Shown: positions 1-8,631, counted from the first letter of the stretch. The stretch: DNA of 64,000 bases from Flavobacteria bacterium MS024-3C (GCA_000173115.1 ABVW01000001.1:434001-498000), one strand, 5' to 3'. The notes: generated from the sequence alone by a model not told the origin. A program made the numbers and translations.

Positions 1-49
1 ATTCACTTCAGTCTGCTGAAGAATAATAGGCCCCTTAAAAGAAGGCTAA

Positions 50-511
50 ATGACCCTAAAAACAAATAAAGTGTCAGATCAAGATACCTTAGATTTAAAC
101 AAAGATCATACAGTAGAAACGCCCCATAACAAGTATTCGGGGCGTTTTACTCTTGGGGCAAAAGAGCGCTTAAAAAGTGCCAAATCTATTGAATATTTAT
201 TTTCAGAGGGGAAGGCCATAAGCGCTTATCCGTTGCGGTTGGTTTTTATTGCCAACCCCAATGGCAGTGGTCCAATGCAGTGCGCTTTTAGTGTGTCTAA
301 AAGACACTTTAAAAAGGCAGTAGACCGCAACAGAATTAAAAGACTCCTAAGGGCTTCTTACAGGAAAATAAAGCCTGCCTTATATGAAAAACTCCCCCGC
401 CCATATATGGGCATGATCTTATTTAATGGTAAAGAAATACCATCGCAAAAAAATACAGACAAAAGTGTGGAGATCCTTTTAGAGAAATGGATAAAGAGTA
501 TATCTTTGTAG
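50..511 (+). CDS. rnpA: Ribonuclease P protein component
   Basis: Protein subunit of RNase P, which assists the catalytic RNA in removing 5' leaders from precursor tRNAs. The signature is clear: LFSEGK and PLRLV blocks at about residues 50-65, then the basic FSVSKR...RNRIKRLLR segment at 80-101. The 153-residue product is longer than the usual 115-130 because about 34 residues precede the conserved core. Apart from a GTG at 71, no start codon lies in frame between this ATG and the core, so the extension appears to be translated. A terminator-like hairpin lies inside this 5' part. The next gene follows after 16 bases, probably in the same operon. Confidence 0.93.
   Translation: MTLKTNKVSDQDTLDLNKDHTVETPHNKYSGRFTLGAKERLKSAKSIEYLFSEGKAISAYPLRLVFIANPNGSGPMQCAFSVSKRHFKKAVDRNRIKRLLRASYRKIKPALYEKLPRPYMGMILFNGKEIPSQKNTDKSVEILLEKWIKSISL
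117..148 (+). terminator. Terminator-like hairpin inside the 5' end of rnpA
   Basis: A perfect 9-bp stem (AAACGCCCC at 117-125 pairs with GGGGCGTTT at 139-147) with a 13-base loop ends in a short T run. It has the form of a Rho-independent terminator but lies within the rnpA reading frame. It may be the terminator of a gene left of the window or an attenuator of rnpA. No in-frame start exists between the hairpin and the conserved core, so rnpA mRNA has to contain it. Confidence 0.5.
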
Positions 512-527
512 GGCTATAAAAAAACCT

Positions 528-1307
528 ATGAAAGAGATTCAAACGCTTGAAAAAGCCATTCAGCCTTTGCGCGAGACTTTACAAAAACACCCCTTATACC
601 AATCTTTAAATAGCCTTAAAGATGTGGGTATATTTATGGAGCTACACGTATATGCTGTTTGGGATTTTATGTCTTTATTAAAATCACTACAACAACAACT
701 TACCTGTGTAAGTCTGCCTTGGATGGCTCCAAAAAACCCTACACTTTCAAGATTTATCAATGAAATTGTCATGGGAGAAGAGAGTGATATAGACGTCAAT
801 GGAACGCCAATTAGTCACTATCAAATGTATATAGACGCCATGAAAGAGGTGGGTGCAAATACAAATGGTATTGATCATTTTTTGAACAGTCTAAGAAGTA
901 GCGTGTCTGTATTAGAAACCATTAATCAGGCCCCTTTGCACCCTGCAGTAAAAGATTTTCTAAAGCTTACTTTTGAAACGATCGCAACTGGAAAACCACA
1001 TCTTGTTGCCGCTGCATTCACTTTTGGGAGAGAAGACCTCATTCCAGATATGTTTATAGAGATTGTAGGAAAGGCCGCTAAAAAGAATGCCACCAGTTAT
1101 CCGAGGTTTATGTACTACCTCAATAGACATATTGAAATAGATGGTGATGAACATGGCCCGCTTTCTTTAAAAATGGTCAGTGAACTCTGTGGAGAAGACG
1201 CTTTAAAATGGCAAGAGGCTGCTGAGGTAGCTCAAAAATCATTGGTCGTTAGAATTGCCTTATGGGATGCTATAGATCAAGAAATTAAGACTAACTTGGT
1301 GTCTTAA
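528..1307 (+). CDS. DUF3050 family protein (heme-oxygenase-like fold)
   Basis: A soluble 259-residue protein that I recognise as DUF3050, a family related to the all-helical heme oxygenase-like fold; its reaction is unknown. The typical N-terminal block is visible: a helix with HPLY followed by MELHVYAVWDFMSLLKSL at about residues 38-55, in which a conserved His sits where heme oxygenase-like proteins place a ligand. A second His-rich stretch (RHIEIDGDEHGP) lies near residue 200. There is no signal peptide or membrane segment. It starts 16 bases after rnpA and is followed 14 bases later by a GH130 lipoprotein. Family membership is fairly sure; function is not. Confidence 0.8.
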   Translation: MKEIQTLEKAIQPLRETLQKHPLYQSLNSLKDVGIFMELHVYAVWDFMSLLKSLQQQLTCVSLPWMAPKNPTLSRFINEIVMGEESDIDVNGTPISHYQMYIDAMKEVGANTNGIDHFLNSLRSSVSVLETINQAPLHPAVKDFLKLTFETIATGKPHLVAAAFTFGREDLIPDMFIEIVGKAAKKNATSYPRFMYYLNRHIEIDGDEHGPLSLKMVSELCGEDALKWQEAAEVAQKSLVVRIALWDAIDQEIKTNLVS

Positions 1308-1321
1308 GCAAACACCCATAC

Positions 1322-2422
1322 ATGTGTAAATATACTTTTTCATTGATCTTTTTAAGCCTTTTGATCGGTCTCTCTTCATGCAAGAAACCAATCGATCAAA
1401 AGGATACTACCACTCAAAAGAATTGGGAAATAGGGCCTTTTGTGAAACAAGATGCAGAGAACCCTATACTTGTGCCTAATTCAGAATTGGTTTTTATAGA
1501 TCCTGTAAGCGGTGAGGAAACCGCCTTTGAAGGCAGAAATGTACTCAACCCTTCTGCGGTAGTAAAAGATGGAAAAGTTCACCTCATCTACAGGGCTCAA
1601 GACCAAAAAATGACCTCTAGAATTGGATTGGCGACTAGTGAAGACGGTATTCATTTCATCAAAGAAGCGGCCCCTATTTTTTTTCCAGAAAACGACGCAA
1701 TGTTGGTCTATGAAAAAATTGGCGGGGTAGAAGATCCAAGGGTAGTTCAAGGTCCGGAAGGAAACTACTTACTAACCTATACCTCTTATGACGGAAAAAC
1801 AGCTCGCTTATGTATAGCAAGCTCTCCAGATTTAAAAGAATGGACCAAACACGGTCCTGTTCTAAAAGAGCCAAAGAATATTGACTTATGGTCAAAATCA
1901 GGGGCAATTGTTGTAGAACAGTTTGGGGTAGAAATGCGAGCTAAAAAAATAGCCGGAAAGTATTGGATGTATTTTGGAGATACAGATCTATTCATGGCTT
2001 ATTCAACGAATTTAACGGACTGGACGGTATTGGAAAATGCAGAAAACAATCAAATGGTTTCTGTACTTCACCCACGTCCTGGGTATTTTGACAGCAGGCT
2101 TGTGGAACCTGGCCCATATGCATTATGGACTAAAAACGGAATTAATTTAATTTACAATGCCAGTAATGCAGCGAATAACAATGATCCTAATTTACCTCAA
2201 TTCACTTATGCTGCTGGTCAAGCTTTATTTAGCGCCACTAAACCGTACCAGTTAATAGATAGAACCAAAGGCTACTTTATTTACCCAGATAAAGATTACG
2301 AAAAAATAGGAGAGGTAAATGAAGTTTGTTTTGTAGAGGGTATGGTTTTTTTTAAAAATAAATGGTTTTTGTATTACGGCACCGCAGACTCTAAAATTGG
2401 CGTGGCTATAGCAGAAAAGTAA
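1322..2422 (+). CDS. GH130-like glycosidase/phosphorylase lipoprotein
   Basis: A predicted exported lipoprotein: a hydrophobic N-terminus ends in the lipobox LSSC (Cys20). The rest resembles the five-bladed propeller of glycoside hydrolase family 130, whose members phosphorolyse or hydrolyse beta-mannosides. Supporting motifs are NPSAVVKDGKVHLIYRAQD (about 76-94), IGLATSEDGIHF (101-112) and GGVEDPRVV (134-142); the last contains the Asp proposed as general acid in GH130. Length (366) fits. Phosphorylases are usually cytoplasmic, so a lipid-anchored member more likely acts as a hydrolase or on surface glycans; that is inference. It is the last gene of the rnpA run and converges on the next gene. 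Confidence 0.8.
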   Translation: MCKYTFSLIFLSLLIGLSSCKKPIDQKDTTTQKNWEIGPFVKQDAENPILVPNSELVFIDPVSGEETAFEGRNVLNPSAVVKDGKVHLIYRAQDQKMTSRIGLATSEDGIHFIKEAAPIFFPENDAMLVYEKIGGVEDPRVVQGPEGNYLLTYTSYDGKTARLCIASSPDLKEWTKHGPVLKEPKNIDLWSKSGAIVVEQFGVEMRAKKIAGKYWMYFGDTDLFMAYSTNLTDWTVLENAENNQMVSVLHPRPGYFDSRLVEPGPYALWTKNGINLIYNASNAANNNDPNLPQFTYAAGQALFSATKPYQLIDRTKGYFIYPDKDYEKIGEVNEVCFVEGMVFFKNKWFLYYGTADSKIGVAIAEK

Positions 2423-2461
2423 GGAGTAATATAATTTACAGGTATAAGTTTTTCAAAAGGC

Positions 2462-2911
2462 TTATGAAAGTGGGGAGCGCTCCATATAAATATGTGGAAT
2501 GCCGTCTTCTAAATAAGTTTCTCCAAGGGCAGAAAAACCCAGATCATTATAGAAATTCAATAAATAGGTCTGGGCAGAAAGTCCAATAGCTGTGGTATTA
2601 AAATGTTTTTCAACAGCAGCTATGGAAGCTTGCATAATCGCTTTTCCAAAATCTCTTTTTCTAAAATCAGACGCAACAACAACCCGGCCAATAGCTGCTT
2701 TTTCTAAATAATCTCCTGGTTTAAAAATCCTAGTGTAGGCAACAATATTTCCTTCTACTGTTCCTAAAACATGAAGTGCTTTTTGGTCTTTCCCGTCTAT
2801 GTCTTGATACACACAATCTTGTTCCACCACAAATACTTCAGAACGAAGTTGTAGTAATCCATACAGTTGGTCTGTATTTAAAGAAGAAAAATTATACGTA
2901 TTAATTTCCAT
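2462..2911 (-). CDS. GNAT acetyltransferase, ElaA family
   Basis: A 149-residue acetyl-CoA-dependent N-acetyltransferase of the ElaA type. The N-terminal block LYGLLQLRSEVFVVEQ followed by CVYQDIDGKDQ is the ElaA hallmark, and the acetyl-CoA binding region is seen as IGRVVVASDFRKRDFGKAIM (about 75-94). The substrate is unknown. It is the last gene of a minus-strand run after rpiB and the cation transporter, 27 bases downstream of the latter. Confidence 0.85.
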   Translation of the reverse strand: MEINTYNFSSLNTDQLYGLLQLRSEVFVVEQDCVYQDIDGKDQKALHVLGTVEGNIVAYTRIFKPGDYLEKAAIGRVVVASDFRKRDFGKAIMQASIAAVEKHFNTTAIGLSAQTYLLNFYNDLGFSALGETYLEDGIPHIYMERSPLS

Positions 2912-2938
2912 AATTATGGCTTTTAAACAAAGGGCTAA

Positions 2939-3853
2939 TTAATCTTGAATAATAGTTTTTTTAGAATCCTCTTTTTCAAATTCAGGTTGTAAAGTCACGT
3001 GATTAATACCGTATTTATCTAAGAGTAAAGATTCTATTTGAACCAGCACTGTGTCGAATTCTTTGAGATTTAGATTTTTAGAAAATTCTATATGGGCTTC
3101 TAAATGAACTTCTGCCTCGTTGAGCTGCCATACATGAAGGTGGTGCAGGTTTTTTACAGGTGAAATATCAGAGACGTCGGCTTGTAAAGCCTTTAAATTA
3201 ATATAAGAGGGGGTGAAAAGCATTAAAATTCTAGTGGCATCTACAATAAGATCATAACCCATATACACCAAATAAAGCGCTATAATTAAAGTGAGTAATG
3301 GGTCTATCCAAAACAGAGAAAAATAACGCATTAATAATCCACCAATCAATACAGCCACAGAAGCCAGCATATCTGAAAATAAATGAATATATGCAGATTT
3401 CATATTCATGTTATCATTGGCGTCTTTTTTTAATAATAAGACACTAAAACCATTGGCTACTATACCTAATAATGAAAACCAAATAACTAAATCAGCCGCT
3501 ACTTCTACTGGAGAAATAAAACGTTTATAAGCTTCAATAATTAAAAATATTGCCACAATAACCAAAGAAGACGCATTGATAAATGCCGCTATAATTTCTG
3601 CCCTTTTGTAACCAAAAGTTTTACCGTAAGAAGCTTTATTTCTAGATAATTTTACTGCTATATAGCTTATTATAAGAGACAAAACATCTGAAAAATTATG
3701 AAGAGCATCTGAAAGTAATGCTAAGCTACCAGACCAAAACCCACCGACAACTTGTGAGGCTGTAATAATGATATTAAGGAAAATAGAAACAACTAAGTTT
3801 CTCCCTTTGGTGTCATTTTTTCCATGATTCTGGTGTGTAAGATGGTGTCCCAT
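2939..3853 (-). CDS. Cation diffusion facilitator (CzcD/ZitB-like zinc efflux)
   Basis: An inner-membrane proton/metal antiporter that exports zinc or related divalent metals. The 304-residue protein has about six hydrophobic segments and a cytoplasmic C-terminal domain. Metal-site motifs are visible: SDALHNFSD in the second membrane helix and HLFSD in the fifth, giving the paired His/Asp ligands of Zn-type CDF proteins. The N-terminus is His-rich (GHHLTHQNHG), and the C-terminal domain has HHLHVWQL and HLEAHIEF. It starts 5 bases after rpiB. The exact metal cannot be told from the sequence. Confidence 0.92.
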   Translation of the reverse strand: MGHHLTHQNHGKNDTKGRNLVVSIFLNIIITASQVVGGFWSGSLALLSDALHNFSDVLSLIISYIAVKLSRNKASYGKTFGYKRAEIIAAFINASSLVIVAIFLIIEAYKRFISPVEVAADLVIWFSLLGIVANGFSVLLLKKDANDNMNMKSAYIHLFSDMLASVAVLIGGLLMRYFSLFWIDPLLTLIIALYLVYMGYDLIVDATRILMLFTPSYINLKALQADVSDISPVKNLHHLHVWQLNEAEVHLEAHIEFSKNLNLKEFDTVLVQIESLLLDKYGINHVTLQPEFEKEDSKKTIIQD

Positions 3854-3858
3854 AAATA

Positions 3859-4290
3859 TTAACTACACCCAATTTTAGCTACTCTATTGGCGTGTCTTCC
3901 CCCTTCAAAAGGCGTGTCCAAATAAACTTCTACCATTTCTAAGGCTTGTGGTAATGATAAATACCTTGCTGGAAGTGATAATATATTAGCATCATTATGT
4001 TGTTTGGCTAATAAAACAATTTCTTTAGTCCAACATAAAGCCGCCCTGATATCTTGGTGTTTATTAGCCGTCATAGCTGCGCCGTTTCCACTACCACAAA
4101 TAATAATACCTAAAGCCACTTTTTTAGAAGACACTGCTTCTGCTACAGGATGAATATGGTCTGGGTAATCTACAGAGTCTGATTTATCTGTACCAAAGTT
4201 TAAAACATCATGTCCCAACGCTTTAAGAAATGCTATAATAGCAAATTTGTAATCTGTTCCTGCGTGGTCATTTCCTATAGCTATAGTCAT
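3859..4290 (-). CDS. rpiB: Ribose-5-phosphate isomerase B
   Basis: Interconverts ribose 5-phosphate and ribulose 5-phosphate in the non-oxidative pentose phosphate pathway. The 143-residue product has the RpiB landmarks: N-terminal IGNDHAGTDYK, VDYPDH, the active-site loop IICGSGNGAAMTANK with its Cys, and NDANILSLPAR. It is first in a tight minus-strand run with a cation transporter and an acetyltransferase, with only 5 bases to the next gene. Its upstream side is the long AT-rich gap. A one-mismatch promoter element (TACCTTTA on the minus strand) lies upstream. Confidence 0.95.
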   Translation of the reverse strand: MTIAIGNDHAGTDYKFAIIAFLKALGHDVLNFGTDKSDSVDYPDHIHPVAEAVSSKKVALGIIICGSGNGAAMTANKHQDIRAALCWTKEIVLLAKQHNDANILSLPARYLSLPQALEMVEVYLDTPFEGGRHANRVAKIGCS

Positions 4291-4886
4291 AAGGTATTTA
4301 ATTTTTAAATTTAGGTTAAAGGTATAAAAGCGTTTGATTGTTTTTAGGTTATAAACAATGGTTTTTTAACTTTTTACTAAACTACTTGAAAATAGTTAGT
4401 TAGAGAAATGGTGTTTTGTTGACAACTGAGGAAGAAATAATTATTTAAAAATTTGGTGTTTATTTTAAAAATCTCAGGTATAAAAAAAACAATACAACCC
4501 AGTTTAATTTTATCTTTTTTTAAAACCTACTTATCTTTAAATTTTAAGGTTTTATACACTTTAAAATAAAAAAAACAATTAAAAATTTATTGTTAATAAG
4601 GTTATACATCAATGTTAATAAACGTATTAAAATTATGATTTACATGACATTAATTAAGAGATAATAAGTTAATAAAGTAAATTATATATGTAAAAAAAAA
4701 TAACTTAAAAAAGTTATTACACTTATGAACACCCTATAATAGACATTATTTAATATTTAAAAGAAAAGAAAAAATAAATGATTATACTGTAATTGTGAAT
4801 AACTTGAAAAGTTTAATACAATGTTCTATTACATAAACAGTAGTCTTGGATTATAATTTGTAATTTTAACAAATTTTAAAAACCGA
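4291..4886. other. 596-base AT-rich divergent gap; candidate replication origin
   Basis: No gene, tRNA or tandem array is visible here. The stretch is extremely A/T-rich, with many A and T runs, and separates leftward rpiB from rightward rnr. One sequence, TGTGAATAA (4794-4802), matches the DnaA-box pattern TTATNCACA exactly on the minus strand. One-mismatch matches occur at 4349-4357 (TTATAAACA), 4552-4560 (TTATACACT) and 4723-4731 (TTATGAACA). Such near matches are expected by chance in AT-rich DNA, so an origin is only a hypothesis, helped by the parS pair 10-12 kb away. Confidence 0.3.
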
Positions 4887-7097
4887 ATGTCAAAAAAACA
4901 AAAACGTTCTAAAAACCATCAGAAAAATAATATTACCAAAGGTATTTTTACTGTTTTAGAGCAAGAATCAAATAAACCTTTTACGTATAAAGATATTGCA
5001 GAAAAGCTTCAGATATTAGATGCTGCAGATAGAAATATTTTAATAAAAAAATTAGTCTCTTTAAAAGAACAAAAACGCATTTCAGAACCAACAAGAGGGT
5101 ATTATCAAGCTTTAGCTAACGACAAAACAAAGCAATATCATGAAGGTTCGGTAGATATAACAGGAAAAGGAAATGCTTATATTATTATAGATGGCTTTGA
5201 AGAAGATGTTTTTATTCCCTTTAATAAATTAAACAAAGCTTTTCATAAAGATACCGTTCAGGTATATGTTTATCCAAGAAGAAAAGGAAAAAAATTAGAA
5301 GGAGAAATTATAAGTATTACCCATCGTTTTAAAACAACTTTTGTTGGTGTTATTGAAATACAGGATCGATTTGCTTTTGTGAAAATAGCAGATTTTAGGA
5401 TGTATACAGATTTTTTTATTTCCCAACAGGGTATAAAAGAAGCCAAACATGGAGACAAAGTTGTTGTTGAATTGACTAAATGGGAACAAAATTCTAGTTC
5501 TCCAGAAGGTAAAATAACACAAGTATTAGGCGTTCCTGGGGAGCATCAGACAGAAATACACGCTATTTTAGCTGCTTATGGTCTTCCTTATGAATTTCCT
5601 TTTGAAGTGAGTGAATTTGCTAATCAAATAGATACAAGTATTCAAGCATCTGAGATTGCTAAAAGAAGGGATATGAGAGATGTCCTTACTTTTACTATTG
5701 ATCCAAAAGACGCTAAAGATTTTGATGATGCACTTTCATTTCAAAAATTAGATAACGGTCATTTTGAAATTGGTATCCATATTGCAGATGTTTCTCATTA
5801 TTTACAAGAAGACACTGTTCTAGATGATGAGGCATTTCAAAGAGCTACTTCTGTTTATTTAGTAGATAGAGTGGTGCCTATGCTTCCAGAAGTTCTCTCT
5901 AATGAAGCTTGTTCTTTAAGACCTCATGAAGAAAAATATACTTTTTCTGCTATTTTCGAAATTAATCATCAAGCACAAATAGTCTCTGAATGGTTTGGGA
6001 GAACTGTAATAAATTCTAATGAACGTTTTGCTTATGAAGAAGCACAACACATTATAGAAACAGAATCTAATGAAATACCCGCTAATATTTCTATTAGAGA
6101 GACCGCTTATAAAGTTTCTAATGAAATTAAAGAAGCGGTACTTACTTTAGATAATTTAGCTAAAATATTACGAACAAAGCGAATGAAACAAGGCGCTATT
6201 TCTTTCGATAAGGTAGAAGTACGTTTTGCTTTAGATGAAGATTTTAATCCCACCACAGTGTTTTTTAAAGAATCTAAAGACGCAAATAAGCTCATTGAGG
6301 AATTTATGTTACTTGCTAACAAACAAGTCGCTGCATTTATTGGCAAACAAAAACCAGAAAAACCTTTTGTTTATAGGGTTCACGATGAACCAGATGAAGA
6401 TAAATTAATTGCTTTACAAGGGGTTGTATCTCGTTTTGGACATCAATTAGATTTTAAATCTAAGGTAACTATGAACCAGTCTTTAAATACTTTATTACAA
6501 AACGTAAAAGGTAAAAAGGAGCAAAATTTAGTAGACACTCTAGCAATAAGATCTATGAGTAAAGCCATATACACTACAGATAATATTGGACATTACGGTC
6601 TGGCATTTGAACATTATACCCATTTTACTTCTCCCATTAGAAGGTATCCAGATGTGATGGTACACAGGTTGCTTCAATATTATCTAGAGGGTGGTGCTAA
6701 CACTAAAAAAGAAGCCTTAGAGAAAAAGTGTAAACACAGCTCTGATATGGAAGGTTTGGCTGCTAATGCAGAGCGTGAATCTATTAAATACATGCAAATA
6801 AAGTTTATGGAAGACCACCAAGACCAAGAGTTTATTGGGGTTATTTCTGGGGTTACTGAATGGGGTATGTATGTGGAGATTATTGAAAATAAGTGTGAAG
6901 GAATGGTTAGAATTAGAGATATTAAAGGGGATTATTACGCCTTTGATCCTAAAAACTATGCCGTTGTTGGAGAAAGGAAAAAACAAGTATACACTTTAGG
7001 GGATACTGTTGTTGTGATGGTTAAAAACACTGACTTAGAAAAAAGACATTTAGATTTTTCTCTGATTGGCAAGCACTTAACTCAAGATACTTTATAG
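4887..7097 (+). CDS. rnr: Ribonuclease R
   Basis: A processive 3'-5' exoribonuclease that degrades structured RNA. The 736-residue protein shows the family order: an N-terminal winged-helix region, cold-shock OB domains (about 70-230), the RNB catalytic domain and a C-terminal S1 domain (EFIGVISGVTEWGMYVEI). The catalytic motif DPKDAKDFDD places Asp272, 278, 280 and 281 in the arrangement needed to hold Mg ions, and HIADVSHYL and HFTSPIRRYPDVMVHR are further signatures. Codon use is notably A/T-rich: 60 bases at 5041-5100 contain only 17 G or C. It stands alone after the AT-rich gap. Confidence 0.97.
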   Translation: MSKKQKRSKNHQKNNITKGIFTVLEQESNKPFTYKDIAEKLQILDAADRNILIKKLVSLKEQKRISEPTRGYYQALANDKTKQYHEGSVDITGKGNAYIIIDGFEEDVFIPFNKLNKAFHKDTVQVYVYPRRKGKKLEGEIISITHRFKTTFVGVIEIQDRFAFVKIADFRMYTDFFISQQGIKEAKHGDKVVVELTKWEQNSSSPEGKITQVLGVPGEHQTEIHAILAAYGLPYEFPFEVSEFANQIDTSIQASEIAKRRDMRDVLTFTIDPKDAKDFDDALSFQKLDNGHFEIGIHIADVSHYLQEDTVLDDEAFQRATSVYLVDRVVPMLPEVLSNEACSLRPHEEKYTFSAIFEINHQAQIVSEWFGRTVINSNERFAYEEAQHIIETESNEIPANISIRETAYKVSNEIKEAVLTLDNLAKILRTKRMKQGAISFDKVEVRFALDEDFNPTTVFFKESKDANKLIEEFMLLANKQVAAFIGKQKPEKPFVYRVHDEPDEDKLIALQGVVSRFGHQLDFKSKVTMNQSLNTLLQNVKGKKEQNLVDTLAIRSMSKAIYTTDNIGHYGLAFEHYTHFTSPIRRYPDVMVHRLLQYYLEGGANTKKEALEKKCKHSSDMEGLAANAERESIKYMQIKFMEDHQDQEFIGVISGVTEWGMYVEIIENKCEGMVRIRDIKGDYYAFDPKNYAVVGERKKQVYTLGDTVVVMVKNTDLEKRHLDFSLIGKHLTQDTL

Positions 7098-7134
7098 TAT
7101 TTTTAGTATATTAATTAAATCTTATAAGCCCACA

Positions 7135-7812
7135 ATGAAAGCTGTTTTATTTTTTTTATTTTTTAGTTGTATTGTCTTCGCTCAAGGAGAAAATATTACA
7201 TTAAATACGACCGCTTTTTCTGAACTTAAAGTATATGATGGTCTTTCTGTTACACTTAAAAAGGGGCCAAGCAATGAAATAGTAATTTCCGGTGAAGATC
7301 CTAAGAATGTTTCTATTGTGAATGAAGAAGGGGTATTAAAAATTAAAATGAAGTTTAAAAAAATGTTCAGTGGTTACAGAACATTTATTTCCCTAAACTA
7401 CTTAAGTTCTTTTATAATTTTAGATGCAAATGAAGAAGCGAGTATAAATGTGCTCGATCTTATTGAGCAAGAAAAAATTTCTCTTAAGGTGCAAGAAGGT
7501 GCTCAAATAGAAGCCTCTTTAAAAGTGGACCAACTTATAGCAAAGTCAGTTACAGGCAGTCATATTAACACTAAGGGATATGCTAAAATTCAAGATGTGT
7601 CTATCAATACAGGGGGAACTTATAATGGACAATCTTTAAAAACATCTTTTACAACTATTTCGGTTAATGCAGGAGGAACTGCTTCAATTTTTGCGTCAGA
7701 TTACGTGGGCGCTACTGTGAAAGCAGGGGGAAAAATTAAAGTCTTTGGGGACCCAAAAAAAATGGATGAAAAAACTTTTTTTGGAGGAACCATTGAGCGC
7801 GTTAAGAATTAA
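7135..7812 (+). CDS. GIN-domain (DUF2807) exported protein
   Basis: A 225-residue protein with an N-terminal signal peptide (hydrophobic core ending near FAQG) and a DUF2807/GIN domain, a right-handed beta-helix fold found in many exported Bacteroidetes proteins. The domain is suggested by FSELKVYDGLSVTLKKG, VISGEDPKNV and the repeated short Gly/Asn turns in the C-terminal half (INTGGTYNG, VNAGGTASI, VKAGGKIKV), ending FGDPKK. Its molecular function is unknown; a surface or periplasmic role is inferred. It is followed after 3 bases by the LysE-family gene. Confidence 0.85.
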   Translation: MKAVLFFLFFSCIVFAQGENITLNTTAFSELKVYDGLSVTLKKGPSNEIVISGEDPKNVSIVNEEGVLKIKMKFKKMFSGYRTFISLNYLSSFIILDANEEASINVLDLIEQEKISLKVQEGAQIEASLKVDQLIAKSVTGSHINTKGYAKIQDVSINTGGTYNGQSLKTSFTTISVNAGGTASIFASDYVGATVKAGGKIKVFGDPKKMDEKTFFGGTIERVKN

Positions 7813-7815
7813 AAG

Positions 7816-8478
7816 ATGTATTCAGATATTCAAGCGGCCATTCCTTTGGGTTTTTTTTTAAGCTTTATGATAGGGCCTGTTTTCTTTGTTCTATTAGAGA
7901 CAGCTGCCTTAAAAGGATTTAAAGCCGCCCTTGTGTTTGACCTTGGGGTTATACTAGCAGACATTATCTTTATTTCAGCGGCTTATTTTAGTAGTCTACA
8001 GCTCTTAGAAAACCTCAACAACCAGCCTGGAATATATATATTTGGCGGTTTAGTACTATTTATTTACGGGGCCACTATTGCTTTTAAAAAAGAAGTGCCT
8101 CTTTCAGAATCACCAGTTAAGGTTACAAAGAGCCATTATGTAGGTTTGTTTGTAAAGGGTTTTTTGTTGAATTTCATCAATATTGGTGTATTGGTTTTTT
8201 GGTTGGGTGTTATTATTATTATTGGCCCAAATTTAAACAATGACCCTCAGCGAATGACAGTTTTCTTTTCTACAATGATTGGGGCTTATTTTGTAACGGA
8301 TCTCGTAAAAATAATATTAGCCAAACAATTAAAAAACAAGTTAACCCCTAGAAGGGTTCATTATGTAAAAAAGGTGATAGGCGCTATTTTAATCCTTTCA
8401 GGAATTATATTGTGTGTAAAGGGTTTTTTACCTAAATCTTCACTCAATATTGATAAAGGCATTGAAATTATAGCATAA
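7816..8478 (+). CDS. LysE/RhtB-family membrane exporter
   Basis: A 220-residue integral membrane protein with about six hydrophobic segments. The opening AIPLGFFLSFMIGPVFFVLLE has the GPxxxxxxxxxxxxG-type first helix of the LysE translocator family, which exports amino acids or related small molecules; a second hallmark is the GFLLNFINIGVLVFWLG helix. The substrate cannot be told. It is probably co-transcribed with the upstream GIN-domain gene (3-base gap) and ends directly at a strong terminator. Confidence 0.85.
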   Translation: MYSDIQAAIPLGFFLSFMIGPVFFVLLETAALKGFKAALVFDLGVILADIIFISAAYFSSLQLLENLNNQPGIYIFGGLVLFIYGATIAFKKEVPLSESPVKVTKSHYVGLFVKGFLLNFINIGVLVFWLGVIIIIGPNLNNDPQRMTVFFSTMIGAYFVTDLVKIILAKQLKNKLTPRRVHYVKKVIGAILILSGIILCVKGFLPKSSLNIDKGIEIIA

Positions 8479-8504
8479 AAAAACCCATCCTAGGATGGGT
8501 TTTT
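8479..8504. terminator. Bidirectional Rho-independent terminator
   Basis: Perfect 12-bp arms AAAAACCCATCC and GGATGGGTTTTT surround a 2-base loop. A runs on one side and T runs on the other let it end the LysE gene on the plus strand and tRNA-Cys on the minus strand. Confidence 0.92.
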
Positions 8505-8511
8505 ATTCATG

Positions 8512-8582
8512 AGGCATCGAGCAGATTCGAACTGCTGTACAAGCTTTTGCAGAGCTCTGCCTAGCCACTCGGCCACGATGCC
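8512..8582 (-). tRNA. tRNA-Cys (GCA)
   Basis: On the minus strand a full cloverleaf can be folded: acceptor arms GGCATCG and CGATGCC (7 bp), anticodon stem GAGCT/AGCTT around the loop CTGCAAA giving anticodon GCA, and T arm AGCAG-TTCGAAT-CTGCT. The discriminator base is U, as expected for tRNA-Cys. The 3' CCA is not encoded. The promoter element is at 8595-8602 and the terminator at 8479-8504, so it appears to be a single-gene unit. Confidence 0.96.
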
Positions 8583-8594
8583 TTATTCAGGAGG

Positions 8595-8602
8595 CAAATG
8601 TA
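8595..8602 (-). promoter_or_regulatory. -7 promoter element of tRNA-Cys
   Basis: TACATTTG on the minus strand is an exact match to the Bacteroidetes TAnnTTTG element. It ends 12 bases before the first base of the tRNA, a sensible distance for a short leader. Confidence 0.65.
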
Positions 8603-8631
8603 GTGCTTTTTATTATTTTAATAAACCTATA

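Noticed and set aside
2986-3005. A CACGTG-centred sequence as a third parS site
   Set aside because: Only the six central bases match; the outer GTT/AAC arms are missing and it lies inside the cation transporter gene.
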